Source: Pseudomonas sp. RIT-562
GTDB taxonomy: Bacteria > Pseudomonadota > Gammaproteobacteria > Pseudomonadales > Pseudomonadaceae
Assembly (NCBI RefSeq): GCF_026241895.1
Contig: NZ_JAPJIV010000012.1
Coordinates: 1-64,000 of the forward strand
DNA: 64,000 bases
Direction: 5' to 3'
Of this stretch, positions 33,524-41,767 are shown piece by piece. Below the pieces are notes generated by a model. It was not told the origin of the DNA, searched no databases, and saw only the letters and a list, made by a program, of their open reading frames with translations. The translations under genes were made by a program, and so were the position numbers. Within the stretch, counting starts at the first letter, position 1. Each line of letters opens with the position of its first letter.

Positions 33524-35995
33524 GTGCGGGTCTTCCACCAGGCATTGCGCGCGCTGCTCAGCCACTGGCGGCAGCACCCGGTGCAGTTTTTCAGCGTGCT
33601 GACCGGGCTGTGGCTGGCCACCAGCCTGCTCACTGGGGTGCAGGCATTAAATAGCCAGGCGCGGGACAGTTATGCCCGGGCCAGCCAGCTGATTGGCGGT
33701 GAGCCGCAAGCGAGCCTCAGTGCCCCGGGTGGCGGGACGTTTCCCCAGCAATTGTTTGTCGACCTGCGGCGCGCCGGTTGGCCAGTGTCCCCGGTGCTGC
33801 AGGGGCGGGTTTCGCTCAAGGGCCTGGAACAACAGCGCCTGCAACTGATGGGCATTGAGCCGGTGTCGCTGCCGGCAGGTTCCGCAGTGGCCGGGCAGGC
33901 GCTGGCGATCGAGCAGATTGTCGAATTTTTCACGCCTCCGGGCAGCACCTGGGTAGCGCCGCAGACTCTGCAGGCCATGGGCCTGAGTGAGGGCGAGCGG
34001 CCGCTGAGTGCCAACGGCCAGGCATTGCCGCCGCTGCGTGCACAGGCCGATATGGCACCTGGAATTCTGCTGGTGGACATCGGTTTTGCCCAGCGGATCC
34101 TCGAACAGCCGGGGCAGGTGTCGCGCCTGCTGTTGCCCAAGGATTTCGACGCGCCGCTGCCGGAGCGGTTCAGCGCCGTGCTGCAACTCACTCGCAGCGG
34201 TGAAGAAAACAATCTCTCGCGCCTGACCGAGAGCTTTCACCTGAACCTCGATGCCCTGGGTTTTCTCTCCTTCGTGGTCGGCCTGTTTATTGTTCATGCG
34301 GCCATCGGCCTGGCCCTGGAACAACGGCGTTCCCTGCTGCGCACCCTGCGTGCCTGCGGAGTGAGCGCGCGGATGCTGATCGGTTGCCTGGCGGTGGAGC
34401 TGGGCGTGTTGGCACTGATTGGCGGAGTGGCCGGGGTCGCCAGCGGTTATCTATTGGCGAGTGTGCTGCTGCCGGATGTCGCCGCCAGCCTGCGGGGCCT
34501 GTATGGCGCCGAGGTCGCCGGGCAATTGAATCTGAGCCCATGGTGGTGGTTAAGCGGCATTGGCTTGAGCCTGCTCGGTGCGTTGCTGGCCGGGGCCAAC
34601 AGTCTGTTGCGGGCGGCGCGCCTGCCGTTGCTGGCACTGGCCGATCCCCAGGCCTGGCACCAGGCCCACGCCCGCTGGTTGCGCCGCCAGGGCTGGGTCG
34701 CCGCGCTGGCGGCGGTAATCGCGCTGCTCGCGTTGTTCCTGGGCGATAGCCTGGCCAGCGGGTTCGTGCTGCTGGCCGCGCTGTTGCTCGGCGCCGCGCT
34801 GGCGTTGCCGGTGGTGCTCAACCTGGTGTTGAACGGCGTCCTGCAACGCAGCCGCTCGGTGCTGGGCCAGTGGTTCGTCGCCGATTGCCGCCAGCAGTTG
34901 CCGGCCCTGAGCCTGGCGCTGATGGCGCTGCTGCTGGCACTCGCGGCGAACATCGGTGCCGGCAGCATGACCGGCGGTTTTCGCGAAACCTTCAGCCACT
35001 GGCTGGAGCAACGCCTGAGCGCCGAGCTCTATCTCAACCCGCAGGATCCGGCGCAGTCCGTCGAATTGTACGGCTGGCTCAAGCAGCAGCCGCAAGTCGC
35101 TGCGGTGTTGCCCAGTTGGCAAGTGTCGACGCAGCTGCGGGGCTGGCCGACGGACGTCTTTGGCGTGATCGACCACCCGTATTATCGCCAGCACTGGCCA
35201 CTACTGGAGGCCCGGGGTGATGACCCTTGGCAGCGTCTGGCGAGCGACGACACCGTGATGCTCAGCGAACAGTTGGCCCGCCGTTTGAAACTGCACGTGG
35301 GGGACTCCCTGGCAATCACTACCCCCGGCGGCATCTGGTCGCCGCAGATCATCGGCGTGTATGCCGACTACGGCAATCCCAAGGGGCACGTGCTGGTCAA
35401 TGACCGACACTTGTTGCGCCACTGGCCCCAGCTCACGCCCAATCGATTCAACCTGCGAATTGACCCAACGGCGATTCCGGCTTTGCTCGCCACGCTGCAG
35501 GCGCGGTTTGCCCTGGATGACAATCGTATCGTCGATCAGGCGCGGCTCAAGGACTGGTCCTCGCAGGTGTTCGAACGCACCTTCGCCGCGACCGCCGCCC
35601 TCAACAGCCTGACCCTGGCGGTGGCGGGGGTGGCCTTGTTCATCAGCCTGCTGACCCGGAGCCAGAGTCGCCTGGGTCAACTGGCGCCGCTGTGGGCACT
35701 GGGCGTGACGCGGCGCCAGTTGATGCTGCTCAACCTGGGGCAAACCTGGCTGCTGGCGGTGCTGACCCTGGTCCTGGCGCTGCCGTTGGGCATCGCCCTG
35801 GCCTGGTGCCTGGACGCCGTGATCAATGTCCAGGCGTTCGGCTGGCGCCTGCCGTTGCGGGTGTTCCCGTGGCAGCTGTTGCAACTGATGGGGCTGGCCC
35901 TGCTGGCGACACTGCTGGCTTCGGCCTGGCCGCTGTACTCGTTGTATCGCACGCAACCGGCGGATCTGCTGAGGACTTTTGCCCATGAGGATTAA
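33524..35995 (+). CDS. Large FtsX-like ABC transporter permease
   Basis: With the GTG at 33524, directly after the ATPase stop, the protein has 823 residues; an in-frame ATG inside the ATPase gene (33455) is a less likely start. It has two FtsX-type halves, each with a periplasmic domain and three to four helices: first helix near residue 20, then about 245-390, a set near 400-500, and the final three near 700-815. Fusion of the two permease copies into one chain corresponds to AttF plus AttG. It overlaps the lipoprotein gene by 11 bases. Confidence 0.85.
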   Translation: MRVFHQALRALLSHWRQHPVQFFSVLTGLWLATSLLTGVQALNSQARDSYARASQLIGGEPQASLSAPGGGTFPQQLFVDLRRAGWPVSPVLQGRVSLKGLEQQRLQLMGIEPVSLPAGSAVAGQALAIEQIVEFFTPPGSTWVAPQTLQAMGLSEGERPLSANGQALPPLRAQADMAPGILLVDIGFAQRILEQPGQVSRLLLPKDFDAPLPERFSAVLQLTRSGEENNLSRLTESFHLNLDALGFLSFVVGLFIVHAAIGLALEQRRSLLRTLRACGVSARMLIGCLAVELGVLALIGGVAGVASGYLLASVLLPDVAASLRGLYGAEVAGQLNLSPWWWLSGIGLSLLGALLAGANSLLRAARLPLLALADPQAWHQAHARWLRRQGWVAALAAVIALLALFLGDSLASGFVLLAALLLGAALALPVVLNLVLNGVLQRSRSVLGQWFVADCRQQLPALSLALMALLLALAANIGAGSMTGGFRETFSHWLEQRLSAELYLNPQDPAQSVELYGWLKQQPQVAAVLPSWQVSTQLRGWPTDVFGVIDHPYYRQHWPLLEARGDDPWQRLASDDTVMLSEQLARRLKLHVGDSLAITTPGGIWSPQIIGVYADYGNPKGHVLVNDRHLLRHWPQLTPNRFNLRIDPTAIPALLATLQARFALDDNRIVDQARLKDWSSQVFERTFAATAALNSLTLAVAGVALFISLLTRSQSRLGQLAPLWALGVTRRQLMLLNLGQTWLLAVLTLVLALPLGIALAWCLDAVINVQAFGWRLPLRVFPWQLLQLMGLALLATLLASAWPLYSLYRTQPADLLRTFAHED

Positions 35996-37049
35996 GTTCG
36001 CGCTGCTCCTGATGATCCTGCTCAGTGGCTGCGATCAGCCGGCACCGCAGGAAAAAGGCTTTGCCGGCCTCGGCAGTGGAGGTTCTACCTTTACTCCCGT
36101 CGTCCCGGGGCGGGTGTTCAGCTTTCCGGCGGATCACGGGCCCCATGACGGTTTTCGCATCGAATGGTGGTACGTGACCGCCAACCTCAAGGACGCTCAA
36201 GGTCGCGAATTTGGTGTGCAGTGGACCTTGTTCCGCAGCGCCCTCAAGGCCGGTCCGACGCCGGCCGGCTGGGCCAATCAGGTGATCTGGCTGGGGCATG
36301 CGGCAGTGACCTCGGCCACCGCGCACCACGCCGCCGAACGTTATGCCCGCGGTGGCGTGGAGCAAGCGGGCGTTGGCCTGGCACCGTTCAATGCATGGAT
36401 CGATGACTGGCAGTTCAGCAGCCAGGGCCCTGATGCGCTGGCCGAGATGCAACTCAGCGCGCGGGACAAGCACTTCAGCTACGACCTGCGATTGACGTCC
36501 TCGCGGCCTTTGGTGCTGCAGGGGGATCAGGGTTTCAGCCAGAAATCCGAACAGGGCCAGGCTTCCTACTATTACAGCCAGCCGTTTTTCCAGGCCAGCG
36601 GCGAGCTGCAAATCGATGGCAGCCGCTATCAGGTCAGCGGCCCGGCATGGCTCGATCGGGAATGGAGCAGTCAGCCGCTGACCGCCAACCAGACGGGCTG
36701 GGACTGGTTCTCCCTGCACCTGGACAGCGGCGAGCACGTGATGCTCTATCGCATGCGGCAAAAAGACGGTCAGCCTTACCTCACCGGCACCTGGATCGAT
36801 GCCTTGGGCCGCAGCCAGGCGTTACTCGCCAGTGACATCAGCCTGGTTCCCGAAGGCACCGCGAAGGTAGCCGGCCGCGCCATGCCGGTCAGTTGGTCGA
36901 TCAATATCCCCAGCAAGCAACTCGACATTCGCCTGGACGCGCTGAACCCGAATGCCTGGATGGATTTGCGCATTCCCTACTGGGAAGGGCCGGTGCGCCT
37001 GAGTGGCAGTCACGGCGGTCAGGGTTACCTGGAGATGACCGGGTATTAG
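35985..37049 (+). CDS. Lipocalin-like lipoprotein (AttH/CrtC family)
   Basis: The ATG at 35985 (MRIKFALLLMILLSGCD) gives a lipoprotein signal with lipobox LLSGC; a TTG two codons upstream is less likely. The 354-residue protein has the AttH/carotenoid 1,2-hydratase-like motif DGFRIEWWYVTANL near residue 50 and a second WLDREWSSQPL motif near 222, which together build the double-lipocalin fold. With the ABC genes directly upstream, it probably binds a hydrophobic ligand at the membrane for the transporter. Enzymatic hydratase activity is not implied. Confidence 0.85.
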   Translation: MRIKFALLLMILLSGCDQPAPQEKGFAGLGSGGSTFTPVVPGRVFSFPADHGPHDGFRIEWWYVTANLKDAQGREFGVQWTLFRSALKAGPTPAGWANQVIWLGHAAVTSATAHHAAERYARGGVEQAGVGLAPFNAWIDDWQFSSQGPDALAEMQLSARDKHFSYDLRLTSSRPLVLQGDQGFSQKSEQGQASYYYSQPFFQASGELQIDGSRYQVSGPAWLDREWSSQPLTANQTGWDWFSLHLDSGEHVMLYRMRQKDGQPYLTGTWIDALGRSQALLASDISLVPEGTAKVAGRAMPVSWSINIPSKQLDIRLDALNPNAWMDLRIPYWEGPVRLSGSHGGQGYLEMTGY

Positions 37050-37143
37050 CGGCTCGGACGGCTTGGAACTCCAGCCAACCGCCAGCTCTCTACCGTACGA
37101 ACCCTGCCAGGATTGCACATCCTGAAGCCTCTGGAGGCCAGCA

Positions 37144-37311
37144 ATGAAACCCATCACCGAAGCGGAACACCCCGACGAGCCCCGGCCACCCGGGGAAGTC
37201 GAGCGCGATAACGATGCCTTGCGACCCACGGACCCCAATCGCCGCAAGGAGAATGGCAAAGGCACTGAGAGTGGAGAATCCACCGCGCAAGAAACTGCCG
37301 ACACTCCCTGA
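37144..37311 (+). CDS. Small hydrophilic protein, 55 residues, unknown function
   Basis: An ATG at 37144 with GGAGG seven bases upstream opens a 56-codon frame (MKPITEAEHPDEPRPPGEVE start). The product is very rich in Glu, Asp, Pro and Asn, with no hydrophobic segment, and looks disordered. It resembles the many small stress-type proteins of Pseudomonas, but no family is recognised. The good ribosome site and the codon use argue that it is real. Confidence 0.6.
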   Translation: MKPITEAEHPDEPRPPGEVERDNDALRPTDPNRRKENGKGTESGESTAQETADTP

Positions 37312-37389
37312 TCAGCGTCTATGCTGATGGGCACAAACGGTGCTGAGCGCGCCGTTTGCTGCCTTCAAACAACAGGGAATGGAAGACTT

Positions 37390-37968
37390 ATGAAACTTCA
37401 CGTACTGGCCCAGGCCATCGCTCTTACCACCGTATTGTCCGCTGCCAGCGTCAGCGCCATGGCTGCGGATATTCCATTGTCGGCCGATGTGATTACCGGT
37501 GAAGTGGTCACTGAAGTGGTGTCGGTCGACCCTGCGCAACACCAGGTTGTGCTCAAGGGCCCGGAAGGTCGTCAAGTGCCTGTGCAATTGACCGACAAGG
37601 CAAAAAACCTGGGTAAATTGAAACAGGGCGACAAGGTCACCATTGAAGTGCTGCATTCGGTGGCTGCTTATCTGGACACCGACGTCGACAAGGGCCTGCC
37701 AGGTTCCTCCGAGCGCACCGGTGAAATCCGCGCCACGGAGCACAATCCAAATCCGGGTGGCGAAGCTTATCGTCAGGTGCAAGTGCAACTGCAAATTACC
37801 GACATCGACGTGAAGAAAAACCAGGTTACTTTTAAAGACCCAGCCGGGGTGTCCAAGACCATCGACGTAGTGAAACCAGAAGTGCAGGCAAAACTGAAGG
37901 ATTTGAAAGTCGGCCAGAGTGTGGTCGTGACTTACACAGATATCTTGAAAGTGACCAGCCAGCATTGA
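37390..37968 (+). CDS. Exported protein of unknown function
   Basis: The ATG at 37390 with GGAAGA upstream gives 192 residues. A signal peptide spans about 1-26 (ending VSAMAA). The mature part has two similar beta-rich segments, VVSVDPAQHQVVLKGPEGRQ (about 44-63) and ITDIDVKKNQVTFKDPAGVS (about 137-156), each followed by a Val/Lys-rich strand and a GDK/GQS turn. It looks like a duplicated OB-like or copper-chaperone-like periplasmic domain. No family is named with confidence. Confidence 0.7.
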   Translation: MKLHVLAQAIALTTVLSAASVSAMAADIPLSADVITGEVVTEVVSVDPAQHQVVLKGPEGRQVPVQLTDKAKNLGKLKQGDKVTIEVLHSVAAYLDTDVDKGLPGSSERTGEIRATEHNPNPGGEAYRQVQVQLQITDIDVKKNQVTFKDPAGVSKTIDVVKPEVQAKLKDLKVGQSVVVTYTDILKVTSQH

Positions 37969-38143
37969 GCCTACGGATTATTGCGCAGGTGGGTGGCGTT
38001 GAACGGTCAGGATTAACCCAGTCAGTTCTGATGGTCGAACCGGTGAGTTTAAAAGTTATGTCTGGATTATATTTAAAGTGACATGTTTTTAAATATCGTG
38101 TCGATAAATTTCATCTTTCAGTTCGAGGACTTATCCGCAAACC

Positions 38144-38149
38144 TATATT
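38144..38149 (+). promoter_or_regulatory. Candidate -10 box of the 38157 small RNA
   Basis: TATATT at 38144-38149 lies in an AT-rich stretch and is followed by AAAATAAACACC. The hexamer 17 bases upstream (GTTCGA, 38121-38126) is a poor -35. The likely transcription start would be near 38157. Confidence 0.3.
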
Positions 38150-38156
38150 AAAATAA

Positions 38157-38296
38157 ACACCGTTCGCCCAGTGTCATGGCTCTTTACCAGTGCATGGATT
38201 GCCAAGGCCACTGCACTGGGCGAACCCTGTCAGCAAGCACTGCAAAGTGTTTGCGCTGTTTAACAAAGAGCGGTCATTTGATTGCTCTTTTTTTTT
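38157..38296 (+). ncRNA. Candidate small RNA with three hairpins and a terminator
   Basis: Three stem-loops follow each other in a 461-base region with no gene. First, GTTCGCCCAGTG (38162-38173) pairs perfectly with CACTGGGCGAAC (38214-38225), enclosing 40 bases. Second, a 9-bp stem (38233-38241 with 38246-38254, one G-U pair) has a GCAA loop. Third, AAAGAGC (38265-38271) pairs with GCTCTTT (38284-38290) and runs into a T tract ending at 38296. This is the form of a free-standing sRNA of about 140 nt. It could instead be a long 3-prime end of the 37390 gene. No known family was matched. Confidence 0.55.
38265..38296 (+). terminator. Rho-independent terminator of the sRNA candidate
   Basis: AAAGAGC, a 12-base loop, GCTCTTT, then six further T. 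It stops transcription before the DJ-1/PfpI gene at 38431. Confidence 0.75.
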
Positions 38297-38430
38297 GCGT
38301 TTAAATTGCGAATGACATCTTCAAGTTGCAGCGCTTTTGTCGGCGCCGAAATTTGCCAGAGTCGCGCTGAAACGAACTGGCGCAGCTGATGGTCAATGAA
38401 ACAGGCACATCGACCTGGAGCGACTGCGAC

Positions 38431-39108
38431 ATGAAAATTCTGATGGTTCTGACCTCCCACGACCAGCTGGGCGACACCGGCAAGAAAACCGGCTTCTGGC
38501 TGGAAGAATTCGCTGCACCGTATTTTGCCTTCAAGGACGCCGGCGCCCAGCTGACGCTGGTGTCGCCCAAGGGCGGTCAGCCGCCGCTGGATCCGAAAAG
38601 CGACGAGCCGGATGCCCAAACCGCCGCCACCGAGCGCTTTCGCAAGGACTCTGCGGCCCAGTCCGCATTGGCATCCACTGCGTTACTGAGCAGCGCCAGG
38701 GCCGAAGACTACGATGCGGTCTTTTACCCAGGAGGCCATGGTCCGCTGTGGGACCTGGCCGAGGATAAGGTGTCGATCGCATTGATCGAAGCGTTCCATC
38801 AGGCCGGGAAACCCGTCGCGGCGGTCTGCCATGCGCCGGGTGTGTTGCGTCACGTCAAGGCCGCCGACGGCCAGCCGCTGGTGAAGGGCAAGCGGGTAAC
38901 CGGGTTTACCAATTCCGAGGAAGAGGCGGTGCAATTGACCCATGTCGTGCCGTTTCTGGTTGAAGACGAGCTCAAGGCCAAAGGCGGGATCTACTCCAAG
39001 GGCGATGATTGGGCCAGTTATGTGGTGACCGATGGGTTGTTGCTCACGGGGCAAAATCCGGCGTCTTCCGAGGCGGTGGCGGAAGCCCTGTTGGCCGAGT
39101 TGCGCTGA
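38431..39108 (+). CDS. DJ-1/PfpI (Hsp31-like) class I glutamine amidotransferase-fold protein
   Basis: The start MKILMVLTSHDQLG is where the family begins; the in-frame ATG at 38389 is 14 codons earlier. The 225-residue protein has the nucleophile elbow AAVCHAPG (Cys-His pair), the GFTNSEEEAVQL region, and a glycine-rich FYPGGHGPLWDL loop. These match Hsp31/YhbO-like stress proteins that act as glyoxalase III or protein deglycase-like enzymes, although the in vivo activity is debated in the family. It is monocistronic, preceded by the sRNA candidate. Confidence 0.87.
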   Translation: MKILMVLTSHDQLGDTGKKTGFWLEEFAAPYFAFKDAGAQLTLVSPKGGQPPLDPKSDEPDAQTAATERFRKDSAAQSALASTALLSSARAEDYDAVFYPGGHGPLWDLAEDKVSIALIEAFHQAGKPVAAVCHAPGVLRHVKAADGQPLVKGKRVTGFTNSEEEAVQLTHVVPFLVEDELKAKGGIYSKGDDWASYVVTDGLLLTGQNPASSEAVAEALLAELR

Positions 39109-39111
39109 CTC

Positions 39112-39318
39112 GGTAGCCGCTGGCGCAGCCTGCGTTGTGTCGCGCAGCGGGCCCTGGGGTTTCAAGGCGGAAATTTAATCGTCTGGCATAGCGCCTGCTG
39201 CGTCCGATCGCGGCCCGAGCCGGACGCAGCCTTCGGCAGCTGCTACAAAAGGCCCATCCGCCACAACCCTCGTAGCAGCTGGCGAAGCCTGCGTTGGGTC
39301 GCGCAGCGGCCCCCAATG
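39112..39318. repeat. Dispersed repeat pair (GCAGCCTGCGTTG.GTCGCGCAGCG type)
   Basis: GCTGGCGCAGCCTGCGTTGT followed by GTCGCGCAGCGG occurs at about 39118-39150 and nearly the same (GCTGGCGAAGCCTGCGTTGG, then GTCGCGCAGCGG) at about 39277-39310. Between them GTCCG.GCGGCC and GCCGGACGCAGCC form a further dyad. This is a third short-repeat family, between converging genes, and no gene lies in it. Confidence 0.65.
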
Positions 39319-40686
39319 TCAGGCAAAACACTGCTCGATCGAACGCCGCTGCGTTTCGGCATACAGCGTCAGTTCATCAATGGTCGAGCGCCCCAAGGCC
39401 TGCTCGAAAGCCTGGCGGTTGGAGTGCTCGCCGTAGTGACTTTGTGCTGCATCGCCAAGATTGGACTGAAAAATCCCCGCCGCACTGACCGGCAGGAAGT
39501 CCTCGTAAACCAGTGGTTCCACCCGCAGATAGCCATCGCGCACCAGATCCTCAAGCGCCATGGTTTGCAGCTCTCCGGCCGCCCGACCCTTGTCCGTGAC
39601 GAAGTAGCGGAAATACGCCAACTCTTGCTGGCGCATGCCCTCGAGCGTGTCAGGAAACTCGCTGAAATGCCGCTCCATCAAGCCGTTGTAGCGCGCAGCG
39701 TTACCCTCATTGGGAAACTCGCCGAGTTCATCCCGCGCTGCGTTGAGCAGGCGGTCATACAAGGCGCGACCTTTCGGTGTCAGCGCGGCGCCCCGTTGTT
39801 CAATCTCGCCGAACCGGGCGCTATGGCTGCCGCGACTGTCGAGCTGATCGGTGAAGGCAATCGGTTCGTCCAGTGCCTTGAAACTGGTCTGGCGCAGCAA
39901 AATCGGACACTGCCGACGTGGTGGGCCTTCGACCACCGCCTTGGGCGTGATGCCATGGGCGGGCATTTGCGCCTGCACGATATCGATGTCCAGGGTGCGC
40001 GGCGTCAGGTGGTTGATGTGCGGGCCCTTGAAAGCCACCACATCGGCGATCAGGCGATGCTGGGCACTGAGTTTCTGGTACTGCTCGGCGGTCACGGTGG
40101 CGCTGTGGTGCCAGCGAAAGGTTTCCAGCGCCTGTTCGACAAATTGCTGCGCCTGGTCTTCACCGAGGCCGCCCTCGCGTTCGGCGAGTTCGATGAGCTG
40201 TAGCGCCGCGGGGGTGAAAATACTGCGCTTATCCAGCACCGTCTGGGCGAATGTACGCAGCGATGGGTCCTCGATCAGCTCCAGGCGCAACAATGAGGTG
40301 AATACCCGAAACGGGCTGACTTGCAACGCGGCTTCGTGCACCGCGCGAAACGCGGTGGAATGCACCGGCACACCCGCAGGCGTCAGATCGTAATAGCCCA
40401 CTGGCTGCATGCCCATCACCGCAAACAGGCGGGCCAGGGTGGCCAGTTCATCGGCGGTGCCCACGCGGATCGCGCCGTGGCGCTCCAGGTCCAGGCGCTG
40501 GATCTCGCCGGTACTCTCCAGTTGCCGCGCCACCTGCGGATCGCTGTGCAGCACGTGACGGTTGGTTTGCTCCACCAACTGCATCAGCGCGCCGTATAGC
40601 GGGACCTCTTCGCGGTACATGTCGGACATCGCTTTGGAGAAGCGCTGGCGGATCAAGTCGGGGCTGACGAAGCTCGGGTGGCTCAT
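39319..40686 (-). CDS. hglS: 2-oxoadipate dioxygenase/decarboxylase (HglS, former DUF1338/YdcJ)
   Basis: The 455-residue protein has the features of the HglS/YdcJ family: VPVHSTAFR with the first metal His, FKGPHINHLTPRTLD with the second, and the late Glu-containing RFGEIEQRG segment. The family is a VOC-like iron enzyme that converts 2-oxoadipate to 2-hydroxyglutarate in D-lysine catabolism of Pseudomonas. Length is normal for the family. It stands alone here; no lysine catabolic gene is next to it. The assignment is by motif and overall sequence recalled, not by search. Confidence 0.85.
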   Translation of the reverse strand: MSHPSFVSPDLIRQRFSKAMSDMYREEVPLYGALMQLVEQTNRHVLHSDPQVARQLESTGEIQRLDLERHGAIRVGTADELATLARLFAVMGMQPVGYYDLTPAGVPVHSTAFRAVHEAALQVSPFRVFTSLLRLELIEDPSLRTFAQTVLDKRSIFTPAALQLIELAEREGGLGEDQAQQFVEQALETFRWHHSATVTAEQYQKLSAQHRLIADVVAFKGPHINHLTPRTLDIDIVQAQMPAHGITPKAVVEGPPRRQCPILLRQTSFKALDEPIAFTDQLDSRGSHSARFGEIEQRGAALTPKGRALYDRLLNAARDELGEFPNEGNAARYNGLMERHFSEFPDTLEGMRQQELAYFRYFVTDKGRAAGELQTMALEDLVRDGYLRVEPLVYEDFLPVSAAGIFQSNLGDAAQSHYGEHSNRQAFEQALGRSTIDELTLYAETQRRSIEQCFA

Positions 40687-40800
40687 GAAAGGTTTTCCTG
40701 GCGCGGGACGTGAAGGATGGGCAAAAGATCGCAGCCTTCAGCGTCCCCGACAAACGAAGAATCTTCCGAACTTCATTCTGCCAGGGACTGCAAACGGGGA

Positions 40801-41742
40801 TCACACCGGCAGGTGTGAGCGGTGCGATTCCAGGAATTCGCGATACAGCCGGGCCGTGTGCTCCGGATGTTCGACCATCGGCATGTGCCCGACGCCTTCG
40901 CCGATCTCCACGCGCAGGTCGGCAATGCCCTTGCTCCAGACCGCGACACTGCTGACATCGATCAGCCGGTCCTTGCGCCCCCACACCAGCAAAGCCGGGC
41001 ACTTGATGTCGGCAAGCCGTGGCTCCATCGGCGGGCTGGCACGAAAGTCGCGGAAGATTTCTTCCAGCTCATCACGAGACTGTTGATAGCGTTGGGCGAA
41101 GGCATCCAGCACCACTCCCGGAACCCAGGGTGGATCGGCCATGGTCATGGCATAGAACTGGCGGAATTCCTCGCGGGAATGAATCAGGAACGGATTGTGT
41201 CCCTTGCCCAGCTGCCGCTCCAGATCGCTGATCTCCGGTGCGGTGACGCCGGCCGGGTCGATCAGTGCCACGGACACGATGCGGTCCGGGTAGTTGGCGG
41301 CGAGCCAGGCCGCAATGTAGCCGCCCATGGAGTGGCCGATCACATGGACTTTTTCCACTCCGCAGACGTCGAGCAGCTGGATCATGCGCTTGGCCTGCAG
41401 CGCAATGTCGTAGCCGCCGCCGGCCTTGAACCCGGTTTCGCCATGGCCGGCAATGTCCGGAATGATCACCCGATGGAGACCGACAAAATGCCGGGCGAAG
41501 CGCAGCCACAGGTTTTTGTCGGCACTGTAGCCATGCAGCATCAGCACGCTGCTGGTGGCTTCGTACGGCCCGCCTTGCCAGGTTGAGACGGTCATCTCGG
41601 GGATCGGCACGACGATCTTGTGCAGCCGGTACAGCTTGGCTTCGATGGCGGTGCTCAAGTCGTACAGCAGGTAACCGATTGCGGGATAGCTCAACCAGCT
41701 CCAGGCGACGAAAACTGCGATAGCGACAACCAATAAAAGCAT
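40801..41742 (-). CDS. Membrane-anchored alpha/beta hydrolase
   Basis: The 313-residue protein begins with a hydrophobic segment (2-25) that acts as anchor, then has the oxyanion block LMLHGYSADKN (67-77), the nucleophile elbow GHSMGG (136-141, Ser138), a late WGRKDRLID with the acid and GVGHMPMVEHP with the His. The triad looks complete. It is an esterase or lipase of the type often called monoacylglycerol lipase. It lies 25 bases downstream of the Baeyer-Villiger monooxygenase gene on the same strand, so it may hydrolyse the esters that enzyme makes. Confidence 0.85.
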   Translation of the reverse strand: MLLLVVAIAVFVAWSWLSYPAIGYLLYDLSTAIEAKLYRLHKIVVPIPEMTVSTWQGGPYEATSSVLMLHGYSADKNLWLRFARHFVGLHRVIIPDIAGHGETGFKAGGGYDIALQAKRMIQLLDVCGVEKVHVIGHSMGGYIAAWLAANYPDRIVSVALIDPAGVTAPEISDLERQLGKGHNPFLIHSREEFRQFYAMTMADPPWVPGVVLDAFAQRYQQSRDELEEIFRDFRASPPMEPRLADIKCPALLVWGRKDRLIDVSSVAVWSKGIADLRVEIGEGVGHMPMVEHPEHTARLYREFLESHRSHLPV

Positions 41743-41767
41743 CAGCGTCTTCCTTCTATCTAACGAA

